Shown one piece after another: positions 34,359 through 43,194 of a DNA stretch of 64,000 bases. The first letter of the stretch is position 1; each line of letters starts with the position of its first letter. A program made the position numbers and the translations under genes. The notes beneath the pieces were generated by a model. The model was given only the letters and a program-made list of their open reading frames with translations, searched no databases and was not told the DNA's origin. The stretch comes from Vulcanimicrobiota bacterium (GTDB lineage: Bacteria; Vulcanimicrobiota; Vulcanimicrobiia; Vulcanimicrobiales; Vulcanimicrobiaceae), in assembly GCA_003151115.1 (NCBI GenBank), contig PLWS01000002.1, positions 496,001 through 560,000 on the forward strand. The letters are read 5' to 3'.

Positions 34359-35489
34359 ATCATCCGCTGGTTCAGACGATCGCGCGCGTCGCCCGAACCG
34401 CAGCCGGAACGCGCCGACCGTAACGAAGCGCGCCTCGACGACCGGTTCGACGCGCTGGTGCGCGCGCTGCCGCTCGGCGTCATGATGCTCCGGCGCACCA
34501 AGCGTTTACGTTTCGCAAATCGCGCAGCCGCCGCCATTTTCGGATTCGATCGCGCGCGTGCGAAAGGTCTGCACTTGATCGAAGTCATTCCTTCGATCGA
34601 ATTAGAACGGCGCGTGGATAGCGTGCTCGCCGGCGAGGCATCCGCGGCGGCGCCGCTCATCGTCTCCGGAAAACGCACCGACCGCAGCTACGCGGTCTCG
34701 GTATATCCGCTGACGACCGCGCGTACGGATGACGAAGAACACGCCGGTGAGGTCTCCGGCGCTCTGGTCATTGCGGAAGATCAAACCGAACAACTGGCGC
34801 TGGAGCGCACGCGTCAGGAATTTCTTTCGAACGTTTCGCACGAACTGCGCACGCCGCTCTCGTCGGTCAAACTCATGCTCGAAACGCTGGTCGCCGGCGG
34901 CGACGACGATGCGCGCGCCTATTTTCTTCCGCAAGCGCTTCGCGAGGTGGACCGGCTGGCATCGCTCGTGCAGCGATTCTTAGAACAGGCCCGCGCGGAG
35001 TCGGGCATCCCCGCGCTGCGCATTGAGGAAGTCGATCTCGAAGCGGTGGTGCGTTCCGCGCTGCGCTCCTTCGAGCAGCAGGCGGCGGCGAAGCAGATAT
35101 CGCTCGAAGTGCGCGCGCACCGCCCCGTGATCGTGGAAGCCGACGAATCGCAGCTCTTGCAAGTTCTCGTGAACTTGATCGATAACGGCCTGCGCTTCAC
35201 GCCGGATGGCGGCGCGGTAGCGGTCGATTTGGACGTGGAAGACGGCTACGCGCGGTTCGTCGTTTCCGATACGGGCATCGGCATCCCATACAAAGATTTG
35301 CCCTTTATCTTCGAGCGGTTTTTCGTGGCGGACCGTTCGCGGGCGCGCGGTATAAGCGGCGCCGGTTTGGGTCTCTCCATCGTGAAGCAGATCGTCGAAT
35401 CGCACGGAGGAACGATCGACGTTCAGTCGGTACTCGACGCGGGCACGCAATTCACGATTCGGATTCCCATGATCGCGCGCGTTTCTTAA
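34359..35489 (+). CDS. phoR: PhoR-like histidine kinase without membrane anchor
   Basis: About 376 residues: a basic N-terminal helix, a PAS domain (about 35-140), HisKA with the phospho-histidine in [17 protein letters not shown], and HATPase with NLIDNGLRFTP, SDTGIGIPYKDLPFIFERFF and GAGLGLSIVKQIV. No transmembrane helix is visible, unlike classic PhoR. The coding frame runs back to two ATC codons (34359, 34362), five and eight bases after an AAGGA ribosome site; the first canonical start, GTG 34458, would remove 33 residues. The stop codon lies inside the PHO-box region. Confidence 0.85.
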   Translation: MIRWFRRSRASPEPQPERADRNEARLDDRFDALVRALPLGVMMLRRTKRLRFANRAAAAIFGFDRARAKGLHLIEVIPSIELERRVDSVLAGEASAAAPLIVSGKRTDRSYAVSVYPLTTARTDDEEHAGEVSGALVIAEDQTEQLALERTRQEFLSNVSHELRTPLSSVKLMLETLVAGGDDDARAYFLPQALREVDRLASLVQRFLEQARAESGIPALRIEEVDLEAVVRSALRSFEQQAAAKQISLEVRAHRPVIVEADESQLLQVLVNLIDNGLRFTPDGGAVAVDLDVEDGYARFVVSDTGIGIPYKDLPFIFERFFVADRSRARGISGAGLGLSIVKQIVESHGGTIDVQSVLDAGTQFTIRIPMIARVS

Positions 35490-35539
35490 TATTCCTTAAG
35501 ATAGTCTTAAGATTATCTTATTCTTTGGTTCCGTAAGAT
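35485..35539 (+). promoter_or_regulatory. PHO-box direct repeats and promoter before pstB
   Basis: CTTAAGAT (35495-35502), CTTAAGAT (35506-35513) and CTTATTCT (35517-35524) recur every 11 bases, with a fourth weaker copy CTTAATAT at 35485. Ten bases further lies TAAGAT (35534-35539), a plausible -10. Direct repeats at 11-base spacing replacing the -35 are the hallmark of PhoB-activated promoters, so the downstream pst genes should be induced in phosphate starvation. Confidence 0.75.
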
Positions 35540-35610
35540 GAAGTGACTTGTCTAGTGCGCCTGCCGCTCATCTTCGGGCCTTCAGAGGCGCTCGCGCCTC
35601 CGACTTTGCC

Positions 35611-36399
35611 ATGAGGTTTTCGGTGCAGGCGGCGGGAGAAGAGACGACCGCCAAGGTCCAAGTGGACGATTTGAGCGTCTATTATGGCAAGGTGGCCGCC
35701 GTCAAGCATGCGTCCCTCAAGGTTCACGAAAACTGCGTCACCGCGCTGATCGGTCCCTCGGGCTGCGGAAAAACGACGTTCATCCGGGCACTTAATCGCA
35801 TGCACGACCTTACGCCCGGCGCGCGCGTGGAAGGCCGGGTCGTGCTTGACGGCATCGACATTTACGCTCCAAACGTCAATCCGGTTCTGCTGCGTCACAA
35901 GATCGGGATGGTCTTTCAGCGGCCAAATCCATTTCCAAAATCGATTTTCGACAACGTCGCCTATGGTCCAAGAATACACGGCACGCGCAACGGCGCTTCG
36001 TTAGAAGCACTGGTCGAACGAAGCCTACGGCGAGCGGCCCTCTGGAACGAAGTAAAAGATCGGCTCGACCGGTCCGCGCTGGATCTCTCCGGCGGCCAGC
36101 AGCAGCGTCTTTGTATCGCCCGCGTATTGGCAGTCGAGCCCGAAATCATTCTTATGGACGAGCCGGCGTCGGCTCTGGACCCCATCGCAACGAGCAAAAT
36201 CGAAGATCTGATCAACGATCTCAAGCGCGAATATACGGTCATTATCGTGACCCATTCCATGCAGCAGGCGGCGCGGATGTCGGATTATACAGCATTCTTC
36301 CTGTTGGGGGATCTGGTCGAAAGCGGACCGACCCGCGACATGTTCACGCGCCCTTCCGACAAGCGGACTGAAGACTACATCACCGGCCGGTTCGGCTGA
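35611..36399 (+). CDS. pstB: Phosphate ABC transporter ATP-binding protein PstB (first copy)
   Basis: A 262-residue ABC ATPase. [21 protein letters not shown] begins it; Walker A is GPSGCGKTT, the PstB-specific [10 protein letters not shown] follows, then signature [13 protein letters not shown] and Walker [14 protein letters not shown]. It ends in the PstB tail [12 protein letters not shown]. The ATG at 35611 was preferred over an upstream codon giving 21 unmatched residues. It powers phosphate import with PstA and PstC. It is first after the PHO box, an unusual gene order. Confidence 0.93.
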   Translation: MRFSVQAAGEETTAKVQVDDLSVYYGKVAAVKHASLKVHENCVTALIGPSGCGKTTFIRALNRMHDLTPGARVEGRVVLDGIDIYAPNVNPVLLRHKIGMVFQRPNPFPKSIFDNVAYGPRIHGTRNGASLEALVERSLRRAALWNEVKDRLDRSALDLSGGQQQRLCIARVLAVEPEIILMDEPASALDPIATSKIEDLINDLKREYTVIIVTHSMQQAARMSDYTAFFLLGDLVESGPTRDMFTRPSDKRTEDYITGRFG

Positions 36400-36407
36400 G
36401 GAGAGAC

Positions 36408-37430
36408 GTGTTGAAACGAGCGGTTTTTACGGCGTTAGCATTGCTTATTGCCGGATGTTCCTCGGGTTCGGGCGGAACGACGCTTACGGGCGCGGGTTCG
36501 TCGTTTGACTATCCGTTTTTTTCGAAGGCGTTTGACACCTATTCCAGCCAGCACCCCGATGTGACCGTCAACTACCAGTCGATCGGAAGCGGCGGCGGCA
36601 TTCAGCAGTTCATTCAAAAGACGATTGATTTCGGCGCATCCGACGTTCCGATGAACGGCGACGAACTGACGCGCGCGGGTCAACCGGTCATTCAGATGCC
36701 GGTCGCGCTCGGGGGCGTGGTGCTTTCGTACAACGTGAACGGAGTGCCCTCGGGGCTGCGGTTGGACGGAGACGCGATTGCGGGAATTTACCTCGGGCGG
36801 ATCAAGTCTTGGAACGACCCGCGGTTGAAAGCGCTCAACCCCGGCGTGAATCTTCCGAACACCGCAATCGTCGTCGTTCACCGTTCTGAGGCATCGGGTA
36901 CGTCCTATATCTTCACCGACTACCTTTCGTCCGTGTCCACCGAGTGGAAAACGAAAGTCGGAAAAGGGAAAGCTGTTTCATGGCCGGCGTCGGGGAGCGT
37001 AGGTGGAAAGGGTAACGAGGGCGTCGCCGGCCTCATCCGCGCCACGCCCGGCGCGATCGGCTACGTAGAATTGGCTTACGCCTTGGAAAACAACATGGCT
37101 ACTGCCGCGATCAAGAATTCAAGCGGTGCATGGGTGGCCTGCTCACCGAACACGGTGCAAGCGGCCGCCGCGAGCAAACCAAACGTCACTAATACGGATT
37201 TTTCAATCGTCGATCGCCCCGGAGCTCGGTCCTATCCGATCTCCGGTTACTCGTGGGTGATGGTGTATACGAAACCCGCCGATCCGAAGCGCGGCCGTAT
37301 GATTCAAAACGTGCTTCAGTGGCTGGATGGAAATCAAGCGCAGCAAATCGCCGCTTCGTTGCATTACGTGGCCCTTCCGGTCAACGTACAAGCAAGCGCG
37401 CAGCGAGCGCTACAGTCAATGAATCTCTGA
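36408..37430 (+). CDS. pstS: Phosphate-binding lipoprotein PstS (first copy)
   Basis: A 340-residue periplasmic-face binding protein with lipobox LIAGC near residue 17, so tethered to a membrane. The phosphate-site patterns are GAGSSFDYPFFSKAF, NYQSIGSGGGIQQFI, DFGASDVPMN and HRSEASGTSYIFTDYLS. Starts at GTG or the adjacent TTG after GGAGAGA. It shares high similarity with the second PstS in this cluster, but that copy has a cleavable signal instead of a lipid anchor, so one may be free and the other membrane-bound. Confidence 0.93.
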   Translation: MLKRAVFTALALLIAGCSSGSGGTTLTGAGSSFDYPFFSKAFDTYSSQHPDVTVNYQSIGSGGGIQQFIQKTIDFGASDVPMNGDELTRAGQPVIQMPVALGGVVLSYNVNGVPSGLRLDGDAIAGIYLGRIKSWNDPRLKALNPGVNLPNTAIVVVHRSEASGTSYIFTDYLSSVSTEWKTKVGKGKAVSWPASGSVGGKGNEGVAGLIRATPGAIGYVELAYALENNMATAAIKNSSGAWVACSPNTVQAAAASKPNVTNTDFSIVDRPGARSYPISGYSWVMVYTKPADPKRGRMIQNVLQWLDGNQAQQIAASLHYVALPVNVQASAQRALQSMNL

Positions 37431-37431
37431 T

Positions 37432-38379
37432 TTGATCGTGCGGCGCCTAGGAGCTCGAACCGGCTCGAAGATTGTCGATCAGATCTTTGTAGCTGTCCTT
37501 CTGGGTGCTGCAATCGTTTTTCTCGCTATCATTCTCGGGCTGGCTGCGTCGCTGGTGAAGGGCTCGCTGCCGTCGCTGCGCACGTTCGGCTTTGCGTTCC
37601 TGTGGACGTCCAGTTGGAATCCCGTTACGAGTATTTTCGGCGCGCTTCCGCTGATTTACGGCACGGTTATCAGTTCGCTCATTGCGACCGTCTTGGCCGG
37701 AGTCTTTGGGATTTTCGCGGCCGTTTTTTTATCGGACTTCGCGCCGGCGTTCTTGGCTCGGCCGCTGAGCTTTATGATCGAATTGCTTGCTGCCGTACCC
37801 AGCGTCGTGTTCGGGCTTTGGGGCCTCTTCGTGCTCGCTCCCGCGATGCGCAACACGATCGACCCCGCGCTCCAGAGAACGCTTGGGTTTCTCCCGATTT
37901 TTTCAGGCCCTTCGTACGGCGTCGGCCTGCTCACCGCCGGAGTCATTTTGGCGCTGATGATCATTCCAACCGTGACCGCCATCTCACGCGACGTGCTAAC
38001 GACGATCCCGGCGGATCAGCGCGAAGCATCGATGTCGCTCGGCGCCACCAAGTGGGAAACGATGATGAAAGTCGTGGTGCCGGCCGCGCGGGCCGGCATT
38101 TTCGGGGCCATCATTCTCGCACTCGGGCGCGCACTTGGCGAAACGATCGCAACCACGATGGTCATCGGAAACCGCCCGGAGATTGCCGTTTCCCTGTTTG
38201 CGCCGTCGTACACCCTCGCAAGCGTGATCGCCAACGAATTCACCGAGGCGACTTCGGACATCTATTTGAGCGCATTGATCGAGCTCGGGTTGCTGCTGCT
38301 GATCGTGAGCGTCGTCGTCAATGCCCTAGCGCGGATTCTCATGTGGTCGGTCTTCCGCGGAGCCCGGAGCGCCCGGTGA
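37432..38379 (+). CDS. pstC: Phosphate ABC transporter permease PstC
   Basis: A 315-residue inner-membrane permease with about six transmembrane helices. [48 protein letters not shown] and the cytoplasmic loop [25 protein letters not shown], the EAA motif that contacts PstB, identify it. It starts at TTG one base after the pstS stop and overlaps pstA by four bases. Confidence 0.93.
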   Translation: MIVRRLGARTGSKIVDQIFVAVLLGAAIVFLAIILGLAASLVKGSLPSLRTFGFAFLWTSSWNPVTSIFGALPLIYGTVISSLIATVLAGVFGIFAAVFLSDFAPAFLARPLSFMIELLAAVPSVVFGLWGLFVLAPAMRNTIDPALQRTLGFLPIFSGPSYGVGLLTAGVILALMIIPTVTAISRDVLTTIPADQREASMSLGATKWETMMKVVVPAARAGIFGAIILALGRALGETIATTMVIGNRPEIAVSLFAPSYTLASVIANEFTEATSDIYLSALIELGLLLLIVSVVVNALARILMWSVFRGARSAR

Positions 38380-39221
38380 AAAGTTACCGGTCCCGCCGCA
38401 TTGCGGACGCCGTGGGCGTAACCTGGAGCTTTCTCTGCGCCTTCCTAGCGGCCGCAGTGCTCCTCATCATTCTGGGGTATATCGTCGTGAAAGGTGCGGC
38501 AGCGATCAATTGGCAGTTCCTGACGCAATTGCCCCACCCCGTGGGCATAGAAGGCGGCGGCGTAGCCAACGGCATCGTGGGCAGCATCATCACGGTCGGC
38601 ATTGCGGTGTTGATCGCGAGCCCAATCGGAATCATGACGGGATTGTATCTCGCACTTTTCTCACGCGGCGGGTTTGCGTCGACGGTGCGTTTTCTTTCCG
38701 ACGTTCTCTCCGGCATCCCGAGCATTACGATCGGTCTCTTCGCCTATGCGCTGCTGGTCGCGCCGTTCAAGCATTTCTCGGCCTTGTCGGCATCGTTTGC
38801 GTTTGCGGTGCTGATGCTGCCGCTGCTCGTACGCACTTCGGAAGAAGCGATCCGTTCCGTCCCGCGCGCCATTCTCGAAGGCGCTCTCGCCCTCGGGATG
38901 ACGACGTTTCGCAGCACGCTGCGGATCGTTCTCCCGGTCGCATGGCCCTCGATCGTCACCGGGCTGCTCCTGGCGATCGCGCGCGTTGCGGGCGAAACTG
39001 CGCCGCTCTTATTCACCGCGTTCGGCAGCCCGTTTTGGGAACTGAACCCGACCAATCCCATGGCGGTGCTGTCGCTCCAGGTTTTCACGTACGCCATTTC
39101 GCCCTACCGCAGCCAGAACGTGCAATCCTGGGGTGCAGCGCTGCTGCTCGTGGTTGCCGTGCTGGCATTGAACCTTCTGGCGCGCGTCCTCTTGCGAACG
39201 CGCATCAGGGCCGCGCCGTGA
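38376..39221 (+). CDS. pstA: Phosphate ABC transporter permease PstA
   Basis: A 281-residue permease partner of Pst[57 protein letters not shown] and the EAA-type loop [26 protein letters not shown] are typical. The GTG at 38376 overlaps the pstC stop; the much longer open frame reaching back to 37602 is a shadow of pstC. Overlaps the second pstB by four bases. Confidence 0.93.
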   Translation: MKSYRSRRIADAVGVTWSFLCAFLAAAVLLIILGYIVVKGAAAINWQFLTQLPHPVGIEGGGVANGIVGSIITVGIAVLIASPIGIMTGLYLALFSRGGFASTVRFLSDVLSGIPSITIGLFAYALLVAPFKHFSALSASFAFAVLMLPLLVRTSEEAIRSVPRAILEGALALGMTTFRSTLRIVLPVAWPSIVTGLLLAIARVAGETAPLLFTAFGSPFWELNPTNPMAVLSLQVFTYAISPYRSQNVQSWGAALLLVVAVLALNLLARVLLRTRIRAAP

Positions 39222-40003
39222 TCGAGTTAGCCACTCCTACGCGAGCGTCACTCGAATCTCGCGAACTGAATGCGTATTACGGCGACCATCATGCGCTCGC
39301 CGACGTTACACTTGCCTTTCGCCCTTTAGCCGTAACGGCGTTGATCGGTCCGTCGGGTTGCGGAAAGACGACATTCCTGCGTACGCTCAACCGCATCCAC
39401 GAGATCGCTTCGGGCGCGCGAGTGACCGGCCAGGTGTTACTCGACGAGGAGAACGTCTACGATCCGAGCGTCGATCCGATTGCCTTGCGGCGGCGCGTCG
39501 GCATGGTCTTCCAGCGCCCCAATCCTTTTCCGACTTTGTCCATCGCCGATAACGTTTCGTCCGGTCTTACAAAGCTGCGGGGCGAAAAGCGCCAAGAAGC
39601 CGTGGAGCGGGCCTTGCGTGCCGTCGGCCTCTGGGATGAGGTCAGCGACCGGTTGCGCTCATCGCCGCTAGCGCTCTCGGGCGGACAGCAGCAGCGTCTG
39701 TGCATGGCGCGCGCGCTGGCGGTGGAGCCGGAGGTGTTGTTGATGGACGAACCTACCTCGGCCCTCGACCCAATCTCATCGGCTAACATCGAAGAACTCA
39801 TTCGGAGACTCTCGGATCGGTACACCATCGTGATCGTGACGCACAATATGCAGCAGGCCGCCAGAGTCTCGGACTTCACCGCATTCATGCTGGCTGATGA
39901 GTCTGGTTCCGGACGCCTGATTGAGTCAAACGAAACCAATCAGATATTTTTTCATCCGCAGGACCGGCGAACCGAGGATTATATCAGCGGCCGTTTCGGA
40001 TAA
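39218..40003 (+). CDS. pstB: Phosphate ABC transporter ATP-binding protein PstB (second copy)
   Basis: A 261-residue ABC ATPase with Walker [27 protein letters not shown], signature [13 protein letters not shown], Walker [14 protein letters not shown] and tail [12 protein letters not shown]. Compared with the first copy it has a longer loop before the C-terminal tail ([17 protein letters not shown]). GTG start overlaps pstA. It occupies the normal position after pstA, so the upstream copy is the additional one. Confidence 0.93.
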   Translation: MIELATPTRASLESRELNAYYGDHHALADVTLAFRPLAVTALIGPSGCGKTTFLRTLNRIHEIASGARVTGQVLLDEENVYDPSVDPIALRRRVGMVFQRPNPFPTLSIADNVSSGLTKLRGEKRQEAVERALRAVGLWDEVSDRLRSSPLALSGGQQQRLCMARALAVEPEVLLMDEPTSALDPISSANIEELIRRLSDRYTIVIVTHNMQQAARVSDFTAFMLADESGSGRLIESNETNQIFFHPQDRRTEDYISGRFG

Positions 40004-40009
40004 TCTGTT

Positions 40010-40043
40010 CTTAAAGCACCCTTAAGCCCGCGCGGGTTATAGA
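40010..40043 (+). promoter_or_regulatory. PHO-box and promoter before the second pstS
   Basis: CTTAAAGC (40010-40017) and CTTAAGCC (40021-40028) are two direct repeats 11 bases apart; TATAGA (40038-40043) lies ten bases after, the same geometry as the first PHO box. The second pstS and the porin may therefore be transcribed separately from the upstream operon under PhoB control. Confidence 0.65.
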
Positions 40044-40096
40044 TTGAGAAGAGCGGCCTCGTTGTCGCTGCGCAGAACTTCTCGAGAGGATCAGGC

Positions 40097-41122
40097 GTGA
40101 TTGATTTCATCAAACGGGCGTCGGTCGTGGCGCTCGTTGCGCTCTTAAGCGCGCCGGCGCTTGCCGCCACCCAGCTCACGGGGGCAGGCTCCACGTTCGA
40201 CAACCCGTTTTTTTCAAGAGCTTTCTATCAGTATAACCAGATGCACCCCGACGTTGCGGTCAATTACCAGTCGATCGGCAGCGGCGGCGGCATTCAGCAA
40301 TTCACCGCCAAGACGGTAGACTTTGGAGCTACCGACGTTCCTATGAACGCGGACGAGCTCAACCGGGCGGGCGGGAACGTGCTGCAAATCCCCGTGGCAC
40401 TGGGCGGAGTGGCCGTGAGCTACAACTTGCCGAGCATACACTCCGGCGTGCGCCTCACGCGCGACCTGGTCGCAAACATTTTTCTGGGGCGAGTCACGAA
40501 ATGGAATAATCCCCAGATCGCGCGGTTAAACCGCGGCACGAAGCTGCCGGACCTTTCAATTGTCGTCGCGCACCGTTCGGATGGCTCAGGCACGACCTAC
40601 ATCTTCTCCGATTTTCTGAGCCACATTTCTCCGGAATGGAAGAGCAAAGTCGGAACCGGCAAGAGCGTGCAATGGCCGGCGTCCAGCAGCGTCGGGGGCA
40701 AAGGAAACGAAGGCGTGGCGGGCATCGTTCGCAACACGCCGGGCGCCATCGGTTATGTCGAATTGGCTTACGCAATCGAAAACCATATCGACACCGCCGC
40801 ACTGCTCGATCAAGCCGGCGATTGGGTGAATTGCTCCAAGCCGACGGTGGCTGCCGCAGCAGCCAGCAAGCCGAACATCACGGCTCAGGACTTCAGCATA
40901 GTCGACGCGGGCGGAAGACGGGCCTATCCGATCGCCGGATACTCCTGGGCCGTGGTGTACCGCGATCCGTCTGACAAAAACCGCGCAAGGGTTCTTCGCG
41001 ACGTTCTGTCGTGGCTGGTCGGCGGGCAAGCTCAAGGAATCGCCAGTTCCCTCAACTACGTTCCCTTGCCGGCGAGCGTGCAGCGCACCGCTATTTCTGT
41101 CATCAGACAGATGAGCGTTTAG
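40097..41122 (+). CDS. pstS: Phosphate-binding protein PstS (second copy, secreted)
   Basis: A 341-residue periplasmic binding protein with a Sec signal peptide ending ALLSAPALA, and no lipobox cysteine. GAGSTFDNPFFSRAF, NYQSIGSGGGIQQFT, DFGATDVPMN and HRSDGSGTTYIFSDFLS are the phosphate-binding loops. GTG start with a GAGGA site. It has its own PHO-box promoter and runs into the porin gene with no spacer, suggesting capture of phosphate as it enters through that channel. Confidence 0.93.
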   Translation: MIDFIKRASVVALVALLSAPALAATQLTGAGSTFDNPFFSRAFYQYNQMHPDVAVNYQSIGSGGGIQQFTAKTVDFGATDVPMNADELNRAGGNVLQIPVALGGVAVSYNLPSIHSGVRLTRDLVANIFLGRVTKWNNPQIARLNRGTKLPDLSIVVAHRSDGSGTTYIFSDFLSHISPEWKSKVGTGKSVQWPASSSVGGKGNEGVAGIVRNTPGAIGYVELAYAIENHIDTAALLDQAGDWVNCSKPTVAAAAASKPNITAQDFSIVDAGGRRAYPIAGYSWAVVYRDPSDKNRARVLRDVLSWLVGGQAQGIASSLNYVPLPASVQRTAISVIRQMSV

Positions 41123-42646
41123 GTGTTTGTGAGCCGTTTTTTCTTCGCCTTAGTTGCGGTCATGGCCGCGCAGCTCGCTGCGCCGGTCATGGCTGCCCCG
41201 GCTCCCAAGCCGACACCCACGCCGAATCCGTTCCAGTACAGCGGGTATGTCCGTTCGTACTACTTCACCCGTCAGAATGCGACGGGCTACCCGCAAACGT
41301 TTAAAGCAATAAACCAGGCGTCATTCAACACGGCCATCAGTTTACACTTACAATACACGTTCGAAAATAGCCCGATTACGATCGGGGGGACCTACCTGTA
41401 TGCCAACCCGCTCAACGGATGCACAACACCTGTTTCCCATTTATCTTTGCCCTGCGGCAAGCAGAGCTTCACGGGCCAATTCAATGTCCCGACCAATCCG
41501 GACGACACGCTGCCGGGCTTTGTCCTCAGCACACTGTACGAAGCGTACGTGCAATACAAGGACCCGACGCTGTATTTTAAGATCGGCGATCAACTATTCA
41601 CGACTCCGTGGGCCAATCCGTCGGATTCACGCCTCAAACCGGTCGCGTTCGAGGGCGGCGACTTGACGTACAATTTCAACAGGCAGTGGACGGGCGAGGC
41701 GGCCTATATGGACCGCTTCGAGAGCCGCGCCAGCTCCGCATTCGACAACGCGACAATGCTGACGAGCCACCCCGTCGACGGGCCGGGAGTAGCTGCAAAT
41801 ATCTTCACGCCGGGCGGTTCGTCGATCACGACCAGCGGGTTCGGCTATGCGCGGCTCGGCTATAGCGGAACGTTTACGGCAAATCTGCACTTCTATGATT
41901 TCATCGATATTGCAAACGCGCTCTGGTTCGACGGAAAGTATATGTGGGCGAAGAGCCATTCCAAGCCTTTCATCGCATGGCAAGCGGGCGCCGAACAAAA
42001 TACCGGCCGCGCCGTGATCGGGAAAATCAGCAGCTCGATTTTCGGGTTGCAGCTCGGTGTCTCGCCGTGGAAAAACGTCGATCTCACGGTGGGGTACAAC
42101 TACGTCCCGCAGCAGAGCGACACGATCACGCTTCCTGCAGGCGTGGCCTGCGGCTCAAACAATCAGATAAAAATTACGACGCCAGGCGTCACGTTTCCGT
42201 ACTTTCTTCCATCCGGCGGCACTACCAATTGCTTCGTCAACGCCACCGGAACAACGACCGTCTATTACGGAGGCTGGGCGAGCCCGTACACGGACTCGTA
42301 CGCCACCGACACGCTCTTTTGCACCAGCATCAGTCAAGGTCTGATCGACCGGCGCAGTCCGGGCTCGGGAGTGAAGTTTGCGGTGACGCTGCAAACCGGC
42401 GATCACCGGGGCAGGCTCATCGCAAGCCAGGCCTATTACCAGTACGGAAATTCCGCCGCAGGAACTTCACCGACACAAGAGACGGACGTTGATGGAACTT
42501 GGTTTTTTCGCAAGCCGGCCAGCGGCCCCTACCATGGTCTCTTGATTCGGCATCGATACGCCGAGCGGGATCAAAAAAACACGCTCCTGTACGGTGGTAC
42601 ACCGGTCTTCAAATACAACCGCACGCAACTGGAATTCGATTTCTAG
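41123..42646 (+). CDS. Outer-membrane beta-barrel porin, phosphate-regulon linked
   Basis: A 507-residue protein with a signal peptide (FFFALVAVMAAQLAAPVMAA), a short proline linker and alternating amphipathic strands through to a C-terminal phenylalanine (NRTQLEFDF), the outer-membrane insertion signature. Aromatic-rich turns such as GFGYARLGYSGTFTANLHFYDF and VDLTVGYNYVPQ fit an OprD/OprO-like specific porin of about 16-18 strands. Four cysteines occur in surface-loop-like stretches. Its position immediately after pstS suggests a phosphate-selective channel. GTG start adjoining the pstS stop. Confidence 0.85.
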   Translation: MFVSRFFFALVAVMAAQLAAPVMAAPAPKPTPTPNPFQYSGYVRSYYFTRQNATGYPQTFKAINQASFNTAISLHLQYTFENSPITIGGTYLYANPLNGCTTPVSHLSLPCGKQSFTGQFNVPTNPDDTLPGFVLSTLYEAYVQYKDPTLYFKIGDQLFTTPWANPSDSRLKPVAFEGGDLTYNFNRQWTGEAAYMDRFESRASSAFDNATMLTSHPVDGPGVAANIFTPGGSSITTSGFGYARLGYSGTFTANLHFYDFIDIANALWFDGKYMWAKSHSKPFIAWQAGAEQNTGRAVIGKISSSIFGLQLGVSPWKNVDLTVGYNYVPQQSDTITLPAGVACGSNNQIKITTPGVTFPYFLPSGGTTNCFVNATGTTTVYYGGWASPYTDSYATDTLFCTSISQGLIDRRSPGSGVKFAVTLQTGDHRGRLIASQAYYQYGNSAAGTSPTQETDVDGTWFFRKPASGPYHGLLIRHRYAERDQKNTLLYGGTPVFKYNRTQLEFDF

Positions 42647-42675
42647 CGGCGGTTACACGCTGACGACTCAGGCGA

Positions 42676-42710
42676 GGGCCCTGTCCGTCAAGCTTAGACG
42701 GGCGGGGCCC
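42676..42710 (+). terminator. GC-rich hairpin after the porin gene
   Basis: GGGCCC (42676-42681) with GGGCCC (42705-42710) and the inner stem CCGTC (42685-42689) with GACGG (42697-42701) make a strong hairpin 30 bases after the porin stop. There is no T-run, so it may stop transcription weakly or stabilise the 3' end of the pst transcript. Nothing else is seen in 42647-42868. Confidence 0.4.
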
Positions 42711-42868
42711 GCGGGAATTCTTAACCCAGCATGCCGCAGCTCCGCAAACAGTTTCCCAGCGCTTACGAGTGCGTCGGGCCGGCCCGGCGCACCGTCGTGG
42801 ATTTTGCCCGGCAATGGTTTTCCGGCGAAGATCTGGGCGACATCGAGTACGCGGTCGGTGAAGCGCCG

Positions 42869-43105
42869 TCACGTTCTACCAGGCCCGGTGCGGTTCGTCC
42901 GAAGCGTGACAGGTTCCGCACTCGAGGCACGACTCGATGGCGTCTGCGTCTTTGCTTCGACGGCGAGTTGGGCGTCGAGAAGTGCGCCACGATTTTCCGC
43001 CGAAGGGCGAGCCTCGAGCTCTTTCTCGGCATAAACTCTTTGCTCTACGGCTTCTCGCAGATCGTAGATTGCTTCGATTTTGTTGGTTTTTTCTGTATCG
43101 TCCAT
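42869..43105 (-). CDS. Possible small helical protein, unknown
   Basis: A 78-residue open frame on the minus strand. The first 50 residues are charged and helix-forming (KIEAIYDLREAVEQRVYAEKELEARP), with a heptad-like pattern, which is unlike random GC-rich translation. The C-terminal 25 residues look less natural. A frameshift near 42930 would join it to the other frame, which reads AIESCLECGTCHAS, a cysteine-rich ending. No good ribosome site is visible. It is divergent from the threonine dehydrogenase gene. Confidence 0.4.
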   Translation of the reverse strand: MDDTEKTNKIEAIYDLREAVEQRVYAEKELEARPSAENRGALLDAQLAVEAKTQTPSSRASSAEPVTLRTNRTGPGRT

Positions 43106-43194
43106 CGTCGCTCGCGTGAGGCAGCGGTTGCTCGAAAGGCGCTTGGGTAAGCGAGGGATGTAATCCTATCGCGCCTGCGAATAGGATGGCTTTC

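Noticed and set aside
37602-38375. Long N-terminal extension of pstA
   Set aside because: It is the pstC coding region read in another frame; translated residues are Arg-rich and unlike a permease.
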